Origin: a virus
IMG/VR virus record: IMGVR_UViG_3300036859_000215
Coordinates: 1-55,516 of that record
Direction: 5' to 3' (one strand)
Length of the DNA: 55,516 nucleotides
The notes under the pieces are model-generated. The model did not search any database, was not told the DNA's origin, and worked only from the letters and a program-made list of their open reading frames with translations. The position numbers and the translations under genes are program-made. Position 1 is the stretch's first letter. Every line of letters starts with the position of its first letter. Below are positions 16,839-24,747 of this stretch, one piece after another.

Positions 16839-17023
16839 GATTGCCCCCGTCTCTTTGTCGAGCGCCACCAGGGCTCGAACTCGTCAAGGGTAAACCTCCA
16901 AGCCCCACCGGGGCCAGATGGTTGGTGGGCACCGGGGATTTTCCCACAGGCTGCCATGCGAACTATCTGTCGAACCGAGAAGCCCGTCTTGACCGCTATC
17001 TGTTTGGCTCCAATGGGCCTCAT
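16697..17023 (-). CDS. Excisionase-like HTH protein, overlapping integrase
   Basis: The 108-residue protein has an N-terminal winged-helix/MerR-like segment (about residues 3-50) with the pattern IAVKTGFSVRQIVRM and a GGAWRFTLDEFEPWW end, as in phage excisionases of the AlpA/helix-turn-helix-17 type. Its last 47 codons overlap the start of the integrase gene in a different frame. It probably directs the integrase towards excision. The long overlap is unusual. Confidence 0.7.
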   Translation of the reverse strand: MRPIGAKQIAVKTGFSVRQIVRMAACGKIPGAHQPSGPGGAWRFTLDEFEPWWRSTKRRGQSWVSIREADNGGGVPSVTVRSGDTPLKQLLRQSLRDIIANGSANSTR

Positions 17024-17289
17024 TCAGCCCTCTCAGGAGCGTCGTGGGCGGCTTTAAGAGACTGCCTTATCCTTCCCGCTCTGCGGGACTGAACTGCCGC
17101 CAGCGACTTTAGATGTTTGGCTGTGGTATCGGCTATAAACGCCTCGGCTCTGCGATTGGCCTCGCGTTCGGTTTTGCCGAAGAAGCGGAACCAGCAATCC
17201 CCGCATGTGCTGACATGTACCTTGACCATGTAGCAGTCCGGCGCCCACGTCACGCTCTTGGTGATGAACTCTGGCGGGCGCTCTCCCAT
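17020..17289 (-). CDS. Hypothetical protein
   Basis: This 89-residue protein contains a CGDCW motif and a basic helical C-terminus. It overlaps the excisionase-like gene by four bases. No family was recognised. Confidence 0.6.
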   Translation of the reverse strand: MGERPPEFITKSVTWAPDCYMVKVHVSTCGDCWFRFFGKTEREANRRAEAFIADTTAKHLKSLAAVQSRRAGRIRQSLKAAHDAPERAE

Positions 17290-17292
17290 CTC

Positions 17293-18549
17293 CTACCCCG
17301 CTTCTTTGGTGGGGGAAACGAGCGCCTTAAGTCTCGCTATTGTGGCGTCTTGGGTGGAAACTCTATTGCTGTAATACTCGGTGGTTTTGGCCAGGCCATT
17401 TCTCAGCCTCTCATTCTCTCGCTCTGCCCGCTCTAGGGCGACAGCAGCTTCTTCAGCATGGTCGAACCAATCTTCAATCCATGATTCCAAACATAGGCGC
17501 GGCCAATCTCCACCGCCGCCATCTGCGATGTAGCCACGCATTCTGTCCCAAGCTTTCAGATACCATTCGAGCTTGTCAGCGCCGCGAAACGCTTTCAACC
17601 GCGCCACCAGCCCCTCGCTATTGGGGGCGGCCCTTTTTAGTTCGTCAAAGAATGCGACTTCCTCAGCGTCAATCTCTGGCGCTTGCCGCTTCATGTTCTC
17701 CAGCCATTGCTGTTCCTCTGATGTCTCGCTATTGGGGGCGGGAGAGGGGGAGGGCTTTGGCCATTGAATGTTTCCGTACCCTGGGGCGTAAAACGACTCT
17801 TGCGGTGTAACGAGGTCAAAATCAGGAGCCGCCGATTGAGCCGGTGCGTCCTTGCCAGGTCTTGCATACCCGGTATGCCGCAAAAAATTCTCATCAACAG
17901 GCTCTCGCTCCTGTTCTTCCAATGGCTTGCTGGTGGGCTCCCCGGCCACGTCTTGAGGGAGGGAGGGTGCTTCCTCTAATGCGTTGGCAGCGTCGATAAG
18001 AATGGGTATGTCAATATCATGGCTTGCCATGATGTCGTATTGTTTGCGGAGTTCATCGGCCAACTCTTGATGAGAGAGTTCACAAATTTCCGGTATCCAA
18101 TCCTCTGCCTGAGCCGGGGGAGGGGGAGCGGGGAGGGGTTGCCAGTGGGTTGGATTAGGTTTGTTTTCTATCGCAGAATTACAAGTCTCACCTTGTAACC
18201 AACGACCATCAAACCAAAAGCCAACGAGCCACTCTCCGTGTTCATATAAAAGAATTACTCTCCCATCCTTCGGCGCTGTCGAAATGTCTCGCCACCCTCC
18301 AGCAGCTTGTATGGAACGGCGGGCGAGGGTGATGATCTTGTCTAGATCAGTTGTTAGGGTTTTGTGAAATCTCTGGCCGGTTTGGAGACAGTGGTACACG
18401 CTTGACGAATAAGCATCCAATTCCTCCACGCTGAGTGGTGAGTTTGTGTCTGCGTCAGGCTCGCTGCGGGTCATAGCTTTCGGTCTTTTGCCCTCTTGAG
18501 GGAGGAAGTTTCCTCGACATTCTGGCGGTGCTCCGTCGAACTCGCTCAT
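17293..18549 (-). CDS. Large composite early protein with DUF551 segment
   Basis: This 418-residue protein is a mosaic. After a polar N-terminus there is a DUF551-like unit (about residues 85-145, from W-R-D-I-S-T-A-P-K-D-G to H-W-Q-P-L-P), then a helical part, a Pro- and Ser-rich linker, a short segment with WYLKAWDRMRGY, and a C-terminal coiled coil. Such patchwork proteins occur in early regions of alphaproteobacterial phages. No enzymatic activity can be inferred. It overlaps the upstream gene by four bases. Confidence 0.65.
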   Translation of the reverse strand: MSEFDGAPPECRGNFLPQEGKRPKAMTRSEPDADTNSPLSVEELDAYSSSVYHCLQTGQRFHKTLTTDLDKIITLARRSIQAAGGWRDISTAPKDGRVILLYEHGEWLVGFWFDGRWLQGETCNSAIENKPNPTHWQPLPAPPPPAQAEDWIPEICELSHQELADELRKQYDIMASHDIDIPILIDAANALEEAPSLPQDVAGEPTSKPLEEQEREPVDENFLRHTGYARPGKDAPAQSAAPDFDLVTPQESFYAPGYGNIQWPKPSPSPAPNSETSEEQQWLENMKRQAPEIDAEEVAFFDELKRAAPNSEGLVARLKAFRGADKLEWYLKAWDRMRGYIADGGGGDWPRLCLESWIEDWFDHAEEAAVALERAERENERLRNGLAKTTEYYSNRVSTQDATIARLKALVSPTKEAG

Positions 18550-18971
18550 ATCTTCCCCATGCGTTGAAGGGCGCGGATGGTGTCTGCGATATGTTCGGCA
18601 GTAAGTTCGCTCGCACGATGAAGGTCGGCTTCGTCCACGCTATCGTCGTTGCAGTCGCCTTCTGCGAGAATTTCAGACCTGGCCTGGGCGTGCTTGCGTA
18701 CTTCGCCGTCCGCCACCTTCGCCGCTTCCTCAATCGCTTCGGCGCGGGCGGCGCGGATTTCTTCGACCCTCACCCATGTTTGACCGTCAATGGTGATGCG
18801 GGCGTAGTTGCCAGCTATCGCATCCTTCAAGCCCCGGACAGCGATGCGTCCCACGCGAGCGGCCTCTACAAGCAGTGGAAGTTCGTTGCCGCGCAGGACA
18901 AACTCAGCATCAGCCGCGACCGCTATTGCAATCTCGGTTAGACGTTGGTTGCTTAGCTCTGGCTCGCTCAT
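18546..18971 (-). CDS. Hypothetical early protein
   Basis: This 141-residue acidic helical protein includes an EEAAKVADGE segment and ends in a segment of the type ADTIRALQRM, a pattern shared with the protein at 30520-30780 in the opposite early block. Both may belong to one widespread small phage family of unknown function. Confidence 0.6.
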   Translation of the reverse strand: MSEPELSNQRLTEIAIAVAADAEFVLRGNELPLLVEAARVGRIAVRGLKDAIAGNYARITIDGQTWVRVEEIRAARAEAIEEAAKVADGEVRKHAQARSEILAEGDCNDDSVDEADLHRASELTAEHIADTIRALQRMGKI

Positions 18972-18993
18972 TCTCCGCCTCTATCTTCTTCGG

Positions 18994-19410
18994 TTAGTCT
19001 GGTGTGCGCGCTACAGTCATGTTCGCTTCGATGACTTTTCGCATGGCGCATATGTCTCCGCGATTGAACCAGAGCGCGTTGGCAAGTACGTAGCAGTCGA
19101 TGCCTCGTGTCTTGAACCAGGATGCCTCTTTCCGTGAGCCGACCTTGTGAACCTCGTCATGCTCGTCACGGGTTAGCGGGACGCACCATTTATCGGTAGC
19201 CTTCATCCCGACCCCGCGTTCCGCTTTGATGCGAAGATGGTGCGGGTCGCATGGGCGCTTTCCTGAGATACATGATGGGAGCTTGGCGACGTTTCGGCGA
19301 TGCTCGTCTGACATGCCTTCCCGTTTTTCCCGAGCGGTCTTGTCCCGCGTTTTGTTGGGATTCTTAGGCGGCTTGAAGTTGCCGAGGATTGGTTTGCCGA
19401 GATAGTTCAC
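18994..19410 (-). CDS. DUF968/HNH-like putative nuclease
   Basis: This 138-residue protein has a CxxHH-type core: C-D-P-H-H-L-R at about residues 54-60, then a W-C-V-P-L-T-R-D-E-H-D-E-V-H segment. That spacing is typical of DUF968-like proteins of lambdoid and rhizobial phages, which have a predicted HNH-like fold and are linked to recombination. It sits with an exonuclease-like protein and a possible ssDNA-associated protein. Activity is inferred. Confidence 0.65.
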   Translation of the reverse strand: MNYLGKPILGNFKPPKNPNKTRDKTAREKREGMSDEHRRNVAKLPSCISGKRPCDPHHLRIKAERGVGMKATDKWCVPLTRDEHDEVHKVGSRKEASWFKTRGIDCYVLANALWFNRGDICAMRKVIEANMTVARTPD

Positions 19411-19724
19411 AGTCGGTCCTTCACCTGAGACTGGTAGAGGCCGATGGTGATTTTCGCGGCGTCTCTGCGGGCCTCTAGACCCTTCAGTGCGGCCGTTGCT
19501 TGGGCATCTTCAGTAATGGCTTCCACGTACCGTTCGGTGGCTCGTGCATATTCCTTGCACACTGTCGCGGGCGTCTTACCTTCGTGGAAGCTCTTAACCA
19601 AAAGAGCCTCGACGTGCTTCACCATTGATTCCTTCATGCGCGCTTGCTCCCAAAGCGTTTCGATTGCCTTGGCGCTCTCGCGCAAGAAGTCCACGGCCTC
19701 TTCAGCTTTTTCGACGGCGATCAT
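19407..19724 (-). CDS. Coiled-coil hypothetical protein of recombination block
   Basis: This 105-residue protein is almost entirely helical and charged, with no enzyme motif. It overlaps the DUF968-like gene by four bases and follows a possible ssDNA-binding protein. A role as recombination accessory factor is suggested only by the neighbours. Confidence 0.6.
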   Translation of the reverse strand: MIAVEKAEEAVDFLRESAKAIETLWEQARMKESMVKHVEALLVKSFHEGKTPATVCKEYARATERYVEAITEDAQATAALKGLEARRDAAKITIGLYQSQVKDRL

Positions 19725-19727
19725 GGC

Positions 19728-20144
19728 TTAGAATTCGTCATTGCCAGGAGCGAAGGGGTGCTGATCCTTCGGGCCGTTCTTGAGGAACTTTGGCTTGCCA
19801 GTGTTCGGCTTCACCACGCGAACTCGGATAGCCTCGACCGACTCATTCCCGAACTGCACCATTGTCGGATAGAGCGTGATCGGCTTGCCGACCCAGTCGT
19901 CCATTTCTTTGCCGTATGCGTAGGCAATGGACGTTCTATTGGTCTTGTTGCAGACGAATGTTTTTTCCGTCTCTTGGAAAGAGAAGATCGCTTTCTTGGA
20001 TGTATATGCCTGTCCGGTTTTTTTGTCTGTCTCGTTAAACTCTTTCACGGTGTATCCGGCGATGGTCAGAGTAACTTCGCTGCCATCGAGATCGGATGCC
20101 TTGAGAGTGTTGGTCGGCGGGGAGAGTTCATCAACGCTTGTCAT
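19728..20144 (-). CDS. Putative recombination-associated (ssDNA-binding-like) protein
   Basis: This 138-residue protein has an alternating beta pattern with conserved-looking aromatic residues (YPTMVQFGNE near residue 90) and a flexible acidic C-terminal end, which is how phage single-strand binding proteins often look. The ATG at 20144, after AAAGGAAAC, is preferred to an upstream start. It directly follows the PD-(D/E)XK exonuclease gene. The SSB suggestion is tentative. Confidence 0.5.
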   Translation of the reverse strand: MTSVDELSPPTNTLKASDLDGSEVTLTIAGYTVKEFNETDKKTGQAYTSKKAIFSFQETEKTFVCNKTNRTSIAYAYGKEMDDWVGKPITLYPTMVQFGNESVEAIRVRVVKPNTGKPKFLKNGPKDQHPFAPGNDEF

Positions 20145-20938
20145 TGCAAGTTTCCTTTTCGGGCTTCGGGTTTCTGGTCGATAATCTGCGGTATGTATCG
20201 GTTCTTGGCTTGCCAATAGGCTAGGAGGGATTTGAACATCTCCCATCCCTGTGCGAGATCGTCCTGATCGACCTCAACGAGATGGGTCAGACCGGGAACT
20301 CGGGTCGAGACGTAGACAATGGCGCAGCGGGCGCGAAACAGTGCGAACCCTTCCCGGTAGGCAGCCAACTGCATTGCGTGATTGTCATAAGCGAGGGGCA
20401 GAGCATCTTCGGTGAAGTCCTTGGACTTGAAATCAGCAAGGAACCCCGGCTTGTGCACATCGCACTTGCCGCCGTACCCAAGCGGATGGCAGAAGGATTT
20501 TTCAGAGCCGCAATCGTCTAATCCCTGGCACCAGGCGGCGAGCGTTTTCAGCGCGCCATCAACATGCGGATTGTAGGTGTAGTCATAAGGCAGGCCGCAC
20601 AAATCCTTTTCGATGCAGCCGTGAATGAGGCTGCCTAGTTCGGCGGCTTTCCTTGCTTGCTCCTTGGAATCTCTTTTGATACGCTTGGCAAATTCCTCGG
20701 TTTCCTCACCATCAATCCGAGGCAGAGTGAGCGCGGACATAATGGCCTGGTCGATCTTCCAATTCTCCAAGGCGTCGGCGGCGGCACATTTGATAATTCC
20801 TGAGACTGATGGTGCGAGATTGAGCTTGCGGGCATCACGTAACGTAGCCGGACGCATGGAGCCATTCCGGGCCGCGACCTCATAGGCTGGTCGCCCGGCC
20901 GCGTCATACCAATGCCCGGACTCGCTGGCTAATGTCAT
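20141..20938 (-). CDS. PD-(D/E)XK family exonuclease (recombination)
   Basis: This 265-residue protein carries the catalytic signature of RecB/lambda-exonuclease-like nucleases: an upstream LIHGCIE helix (His106, Glu110), then GGKCDVH (Asp160) and FLADFKSK with the D-x-K pair Asp169 and Lys171. A later QLAAY helix fits motif IV. It probably degrades one strand at DNA ends for annealing recombination. It overlaps genes on both sides by four bases. Confidence 0.82.
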   Translation of the reverse strand: MTLASESGHWYDAAGRPAYEVAARNGSMRPATLRDARKLNLAPSVSGIIKCAAADALENWKIDQAIMSALTLPRIDGEETEEFAKRIKRDSKEQARKAAELGSLIHGCIEKDLCGLPYDYTYNPHVDGALKTLAAWCQGLDDCGSEKSFCHPLGYGGKCDVHKPGFLADFKSKDFTEDALPLAYDNHAMQLAAYREGFALFRARCAIVYVSTRVPGLTHLVEVDQDDLAQGWEMFKSLLAYWQAKNRYIPQIIDQKPEARKGNLQ

Positions 20939-21195
20939 CGCCGGACCTCATCAAGCCATTTCTTGCAAATCTTCTCGACAAGGGCGAAGCGATGCCGCGC
21001 AAACAATCTCTCTAGGGCGTGATCTGCGATAGCTTCGTCATTCCCATCGTCGATTTCTCCGTGACGCATGGCGAGAAATTCGTTTATCCCCCCGTCGAAT
21101 CCGATCTCTTGGGCTTCCAGATATTCGTCCATTGCCTGTGCTAGTCCTGAGTAGCAGGCAGGAAGTTCGTCGGGTGTCGGCCAGGGCTTGTTCAT
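20935..21195 (-). CDS. Hypothetical acidic protein
   Basis: This 86-residue acidic helical protein is coupled by four-base overlaps to the exonuclease gene and to a tiny membrane peptide gene. No family was recognised. Confidence 0.55.
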   Translation of the reverse strand: MNKPWPTPDELPACYSGLAQAMDEYLEAQEIGFDGGINEFLAMRHGEIDDGNDEAIADHALERLFARHRFALVEKICKKWLDEVRR

Positions 21196-21332
21196 CGCGT
21201 TGGCATCCCTTCCATAATCCTAATCGCGGCGTTCTCAACCTCCGGCGCCACATTCAAGCTCTGTTGCATCTGTCCCTGTGAGACGAGCAACATGGAGAGG
21301 ATGATCCAGATCAGGGCTAGGTGGAGGTTCAT
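21192..21332 (-). CDS. 46-residue membrane peptide
   Basis: The ATG at 21332 overlaps the stop of the methyltransferase gene and the TGA stop overlaps the next ATG. The peptide has one hydrophobic N-terminal helix (about residues 3-17) and a polar tail. Perfect coupling on both sides supports it as a real gene. Function unknown. Confidence 0.6.
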   Translation of the reverse strand: MNLHLALIWIILSMLLVSQGQMQQSLNVAPEVENAAIRIMEGMPTR

Positions 21333-22099
21333 GCCGCTTGCTCCTGTTTCAGAAGCGCAGCCTTCACGGCTTTAGCTACAGCTCGGCCCATTGGGAGAGG
21401 GACGCCGTTGCCTATGCACTTACGTTTGCCGTGCGCTGTCAGCGGGCAATCATCGCCTTCTAGGAAACCTTCCGGTAATCCCTGGAGCGCGCACATGCGG
21501 GCGAGCGAAATGTTGCCTCGCTCATGCGAGAAGGCCGCGCCATGACCGGCTGGCACAGTTGGTGGTCGCCATGTCTTTTTGATTTTGCCGCCGCCGCCGA
21601 GTTTCACCGAAACTGGATTGCTGGCGCTCGTGACGGCTTGTGCTTCTAGCATCGGCTCGAAAACTTCTGTCTCAACGCGGAAAGTTATCGAGGCTGGGCC
21701 GCCGAATGAAAAACGTCTAAGCCGGTTTTGCTCCGCGCCAAGCCAGCGTGGGTTCAAATAATGGCTCGTTACCTTGTAGCCATAGACGCTCGGCTCTGGA
21801 GCGTCCTTGACGTTCTCCATGACGAACCACCACGGCATAGCTTCTTCGACAATTCGCTCAAACTCTGGTATAAGGTTGCCGTGCTTTCCGGCGTGCCGAT
21901 TGATGTGGCGAAACTGGCTGAAGATTTGGCATGGAGGGCCGCCGATCACGCCCTCAAATTTGCCGTAAGGCGCGTGCCATTTCCGTATATCCCCGCCCCA
22001 CAAAAGATCGGGACCGCGCACGACGCAAAAACCCTCTTCCTCGAGGGCCATGTCAAGTAGCCCAATGCCAGGAAAAAGGGAAAGGACGAGTCCGCTCAT
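21329..22099 (-). CDS. DNA (cytosine-5-) methyltransferase
   Basis: This 256-residue enzyme methylates cytosine in DNA. The family motifs are present: FPGIG (residues 9-13, AdoMet binding), GGPPCQ with catalytic Cys57, ENV (95-97), a QNRLRR segment and a C-terminal CIGNGVP. It is short for this family, with a small target-recognition region. No cognate restriction enzyme was found nearby, so it is an orphan phage methylase that probably protects phage DNA or alters gene control. Confidence 0.92.
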   Translation of the reverse strand: MSGLVLSLFPGIGLLDMALEEEGFCVVRGPDLLWGGDIRKWHAPYGKFEGVIGGPPCQIFSQFRHINRHAGKHGNLIPEFERIVEEAMPWWFVMENVKDAPEPSVYGYKVTSHYLNPRWLGAEQNRLRRFSFGGPASITFRVETEVFEPMLEAQAVTSASNPVSVKLGGGGKIKKTWRPPTVPAGHGAAFSHERGNISLARMCALQGLPEGFLEGDDCPLTAHGKRKCIGNGVPLPMGRAVAKAVKAALLKQEQAA

Positions 22100-22494
22100 G
22101 CTGGCACACCTTCCTTGTCGAGCGCAGGATCGCCTACGAACTCAACATGCGGGCGGGGGATTTCGATGTCTTGCGGGCGCCAGAGATGCAGGCAATGTGG
22201 ATGGTTGTTGACATGATCGGCGGGCGGGACATGAAGCTGCATTGCCGTTTCTTCGTCGCGGAAGAAAAGCCGCTTCACGTGATCCATCTCAATCCAGTTA
22301 GGGCACCGGTTTCGTCGGCTAACCGAAACGTGATCCCATCCCTCGCCAGCGGACGCCACCACCTTCATCGGTTGCCGATCTATGGGCGATGGGACGGTAA
22401 AAACTCCGCACGTCTCGTCGCCGGCGCTGCCATAGTATCGGACCACTTGTGGGCTAGCATCGCGGTAGACGTTGAGCAGATAGAGATTCCTCAT
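22096..22494 (-). CDS. DUF7694-like phage protein
   Basis: This 132-residue protein contains a GWDHVSVS segment, an RCPNW-x-EM motif and a VNNHPHCLHLWRP motif, which I associate with a widespread family of phage early proteins (DUF7694). ATG at 22494, after AGGAG, is preferred over the start at 22521. The conserved His/Cys-rich region might bind metal. No function is known to me. Confidence 0.7.
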   Translation of the reverse strand: MRNLYLLNVYRDASPQVVRYYGSAGDETCGVFTVPSPIDRQPMKVVASAGEGWDHVSVSRRNRCPNWIEMDHVKRLFFRDEETAMQLHVPPADHVNNHPHCLHLWRPQDIEIPRPHVEFVGDPALDKEGVPA

Positions 22495-22691
22495 TTCCAC
22501 GGCGCTCCTAAGCTCAAGCACTTGTCACAGATCAGCACGCATTCTTTCTCGCCCTGATCGTTGATCCAGATTTCGTTGTCGTAATCCATGCGAGTGAACT
22601 TTCCGCAGGACCAACATTCGTATTCTTGGATGCTCGCTTGATTGGCTTCGCGCATCGTGTCGGTGATTTGGCGGAAAGGATGCTCGGTCAT
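22491..22691 (-). CDS. Small zinc-ribbon protein
   Basis: This 66-residue protein has a CWSC pair and a CDKC pair separated by about 30 residues, a zinc-ribbon layout. The ATG at 22691 follows GAGGAA. It overlaps the neighbouring genes by four bases. Confidence 0.65.
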   Translation of the reverse strand: MTEHPFRQITDTMREANQASIQEYECWSCGKFTRMDYDNEIWINDQGEKECVLICDKCLSLGAPWK

Positions 22692-23038
22692 TTCCTCTCC
22701 CCTTTGGCCAGAGCGATGGCGGCGCGCATTTTGTCGATAGCTTCCCATGCCGCCGAATGAATATCGCGCAGTTCGGTTTCTTGGCCGTCATCGGTTTCGG
22801 AGTGCATTCCGCTCAGCCAGCGTTCGGCAGATTTCAGTTCCGCTAGCAGCACCGGAGCGGCTGCTATCAGAGCGGCCACCGCGCGTTCCGCACTGTAGTC
22901 GGCTTCAAGCGAGTTATCCTTTCGGGAGTATTCGGCGATCTCAGCTACGAGGCTGCCGTTAGCGTCCAGAACCTCGAACAAGCCGTTCGGGTATTCTTTC
23001 ACTGACCATGGTTTTGGTGAGTGTCCCATCCAGGTCAT
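22688..23038 (-). CDS. Hypothetical early protein
   Basis: The 116-residue protein begins with a PKPWSVKEYPNG segment, typical of a common small family in early regions of temperate phages, followed by a helical part with repeated Ala/Leu. A start at 23029 is also possible. Function unknown. Confidence 0.65.
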   Translation of the reverse strand: MTWMGHSPKPWSVKEYPNGLFEVLDANGSLVAEIAEYSRKDNSLEADYSAERAVAALIAAAPVLLAELKSAERWLSGMHSETDDGQETELRDIHSAAWEAIDKMRAAIALAKGERK

Positions 23039-23310
23039 TCTCCCTTGTGAGAGGCGTAGGATCGGGCCGCGCGACTAGCGGCGTATCCGCTTCCGGCAGG
23101 CTCGCCATCTTCTGTCCACAGTCCGCGTCCATATTCTGCGAGGCCCTTTCGGGTAAGCGACCTACAAGCGCGTCGAATTTCTTTGATGCCGAGACGCGTC
23201 TTTGCGCGGATGCCCTTGAAGCTAAGATAGCAAAATCCGCAGTAATCATCGGCGCTCACCAAAGCCCTAAGCACTTTCCGCTCCAGTTCGTTTAGCCGTG
23301 CCTCGCTCAT
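23035..23310 (-). CDS. Putative winged-helix DNA-binding protein
   Basis: The 91-residue protein has the helical pattern of a winged helix: an LERKVLRALV helix, an IRAKTRL-x-IKEIRRA recognition-type helix and a KGLAEY-x-RGLW wing. Two Cys near residue 24-27 could bind metal. It may regulate early genes. It is coupled to neighbours by overlap. Confidence 0.55.
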   Translation of the reverse strand: MSEARLNELERKVLRALVSADDYCGFCYLSFKGIRAKTRLGIKEIRRACRSLTRKGLAEYGRGLWTEDGEPAGSGYAASRAARSYASHKGE

Positions 23311-23531
23311 TTCCCCTCATCCTTCTGGCTGGAGAGGGCGGCGCGGCCATGTAGAGTGAGCCGGCAAATTGCCATCGGCTCATAAGGCCGTCCGTTTTCC
23401 GGTGCGATCAATTCACGCTTGCAAAGGGCTCTTGCCGTGAGGCCATGCACGCCTTTGTGGTACGCGTTGCCGGGGCCTAGTGCCCATCTTTGCAGCGCCC
23501 TTAACTGCGCCTCGCTCAGCTCACTCGGCAT
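23307..23531 (-). CDS. Hypothetical protein, possible winged helix
   Basis: The 74-residue protein starts with a Leu-rich amphipathic helix and ends in a RLTLHGRAAL segment that resembles the second half of a winged helix. It is related in layout, though not obviously in sequence, to the gene before it. Confidence 0.5.
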   Translation of the reverse strand: MPSELSEAQLRALQRWALGPGNAYHKGVHGLTARALCKRELIAPENGRPYEPMAICRLTLHGRAALSSQKDEGK

Positions 23532-23733
23532 GGGGAGAGTCCATAAGGTTTTCGCGTCCCACTAGATCGCAGCGGCGGATTTCTTTTGCGCCAATGGCCC
23601 GCTTAAGTCCGCGCACAGTGCCTTCGATTGGTGACGAGATAGGATTGCCGTCTGCGACGTAGACGTAACCCGGATACACCGGATAATCATCCGGCAAGAT
23701 TCGCTCGTCCAATTCGCGCGTCTCACTCACCAT
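23521..23733 (-). CDS. Hypothetical protein
   Basis: This 70-residue protein has a Tyr/Pro-rich N-terminal third (DDYPVYPGYVYV) and a basic middle. It overlaps both neighbours by 11 bases. No family recognised. Confidence 0.5.
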   Translation of the reverse strand: MVSETRELDERILPDDYPVYPGYVYVADGNPISSPIEGTVRGLKRAIGAKEIRRCDLVGRENLMDSPHAE

Positions 23734-24031
23734 GTGACTTCTCGCTGGTGGGAGATTGAGAGAGGGCTTTGGAGATGGCGAGGTCGTACATCTGCATGAC
23801 GGCGGCGTGGCCGAGATAGTCGTTGACCTGAACGGCGGCTAACCCGAATAATTCTTTTGCTGATCGGCGCAGAACGGGGATTGCGTTCTGCTTGCTCATA
23901 AGAAGAGCACCCAGCGCGCACATGCGACCATTGAGTTCAAATGCGCCTCGACACCAATTCTCCGAGTTCTCTATCCGCTTCTTGGCGGCGATCAGTTCGC
24001 GGGCAATTGGATTTAATTTGCGGTCGCTCAT
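23723..24031 (-). CDS. Hypothetical protein (DUF6197-like pattern)
   Basis: The 102-residue protein has a WCRGAF-x-LNGRMCALGAL segment at about residues 27-43, a pattern also seen in small phage and actinobacterial proteins of the DUF6197 type, then a helical region with DYLGHAAVMQMYD. Function unknown. Confidence 0.55.
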   Translation of the reverse strand: MSDRKLNPIARELIAAKKRIENSENWCRGAFELNGRMCALGALLMSKQNAIPVLRRSAKELFGLAAVQVNDYLGHAAVMQMYDLAISKALSQSPTSEKSHGE

Positions 24032-24034
24032 CTC

Positions 24035-24238
24035 TCATTCCTGTCGGTTAGTGAATGCGAAATGGTTTTCAAGGAGAGGCAGGGCGCTACTCCTGCTACG
24101 AGAAATCACGGCGGTTCCGTTTGATGTTATCGCCGGTCCCGTTACCCGCTCGCCAGTTGCGGTTGGCGAGTGCTCCGTTAGGAAGGCCGCAACGCCTCCC
24201 GCGTGTCTGCTTTCCACGCCGCTCTCCATGAAAACCAT
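24035..24238 (-). CDS. Doubtful small open frame
   Basis: A 67-residue frame starting three bases after the end of the 40-residue gene. Its composition is Ser/Thr-rich and not convincingly protein-like, and no ribosome binding site is evident. It occupies an otherwise empty stretch in the leftward block. Confidence 0.3.
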   Translation of the reverse strand: MVFMESGVESRHAGGVAAFLTEHSPTATGERVTGPAITSNGTAVISRSRSSALPLLENHFAFTNRQE

Positions 24239-24239
24239 C

Positions 24240-24362
24240 TCACTTTCTGCCGTTGACGAAATCGAGGATGCGTTGCGCGACAACCACCACATCTTCATGT
24301 GTTGAGAGGACAACGCCCTGCGCTATTTCGAGGCACCTAATTCTGATTTCTGCTTCTGTCAT
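24240..24362 (-). CDS. 40-residue early protein
   Basis: ATG at 24362 follows GGAGAAGAA at good spacing. The short protein forms one or two helices (EIRIRCLEIAQ and VVAQRILDFV). Tiny proteins of this kind are common in phage early regions. Function unknown. Confidence 0.6.
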   Translation of the reverse strand: MTEAEIRIRCLEIAQGVVLSTHEDVVVVAQRILDFVNGRK

Positions 24363-24389
24363 TTTTCTTCTCCGGTTTCAGCCAGTGTC

Positions 24390-24438
24390 CCCGACATTCG
24401 CGTCGGGTTCACCGGGAGGGGAGAGCCTAGGGGCTCTC
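24390..24438. terminator. Two hairpins in leftward early transcript, possible attenuator
   Basis: Two inverted repeats lie in the gap after the first leftward gene: CCCGAC/GTCGGG with a six-base loop at 24390-24407 and GAGAGCC/GGCTCTC with loop TAGG at 24421-24438. Neither is followed by a T run on the minus strand, so they are not strong intrinsic terminators. They may attenuate or stabilise the leftward transcript. Confidence 0.4.
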
Positions 24439-24446
24439 GGGTAAGG

Positions 24447-24623
24447 TTAGGCGGCCACCATTTCGAGATAGGCGACCATCTTGCGAATCGTGCTGGTGCG
24501 GATTTTCGCGGCGCCATCCAGCCATGCGGCGACGGCGTTGCGCGTCTTGAAAGTTAGGGGACCGCGCCCGTCATGCTGGTGCGTGGCATCTAATGCCTTG
24601 GCTGCTTTGTCCCGTAACGTCAT
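24447..24623 (-). CDS. First leftward early gene, small protein
   Basis: This 58-residue protein starts at ATG 24623 after GGAGGGATGAG. It is mostly helical with a basic KIRTSTIRKMV segment. It is the first gene behind the operator-controlled leftward promoter, the position held by Cro or N-type regulators in other temperate phages, but it has no recognisable HTH. A regulatory role is possible. Confidence 0.6.
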   Translation of the reverse strand: MTLRDKAAKALDATHQHDGRGPLTFKTRNAVAAWLDGAAKIRTSTIRKMVAYLEMVAA

Positions 24624-24647
24624 CTCATCCCTCCATCATCTGATACC

Positions 24648-24662
24648 GTACTTATAAGGTAC
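24648..24662. promoter_or_regulatory. Operator 1 (15-bp palindrome)
   Basis: GTACTTATAAGGTAC matches the pattern GTACY-N5-RGTAC also found at 24689 and 25070. It completely covers the -10 box of the leftward promoter, so binding there would block transcription of the early block. The nearby XRE-family protein is the likely ligand. Confidence 0.75.
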
Positions 24663-24679
24663 GCCATGCAAGGCGTCAA
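24652..24679 (-). promoter_or_regulatory. Leftward early promoter
   Basis: On the minus strand there is TTGACG at 24679-24674 and TTATAA at 24657-24652 with a 16-base spacer. This is a good sigma70-type promoter pointing to the gene starting at 24623. Operator 1 overlaps its -10 box and operator 2 lies just upstream of the -35 box. Confidence 0.7.
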
Positions 24680-24688
24680 GTGGAAATC

Positions 24689-24703
24689 GTACCCGTTAGG
24701 TAC
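24689..24703. promoter_or_regulatory. Operator 2 (15-bp palindrome)
   Basis: GTACCCGTTAGGTAC lies ten bases upstream of the -35 box of the leftward promoter and 41 bases, about four helical turns, from operator 1 centre to centre. That spacing would allow cooperative binding of repressor dimers on one face of the DNA. Confidence 0.72.
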
Positions 24704-24747
24704 AATTATTTATGGCCGGATTGTGGCAGGATATGCTCTAGGAAGCC

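Noticed and set aside
24390-24438. Strong intrinsic terminator of leftward operon
   Set aside because: The hairpins are not followed by T-rich sequence in the leftward direction.
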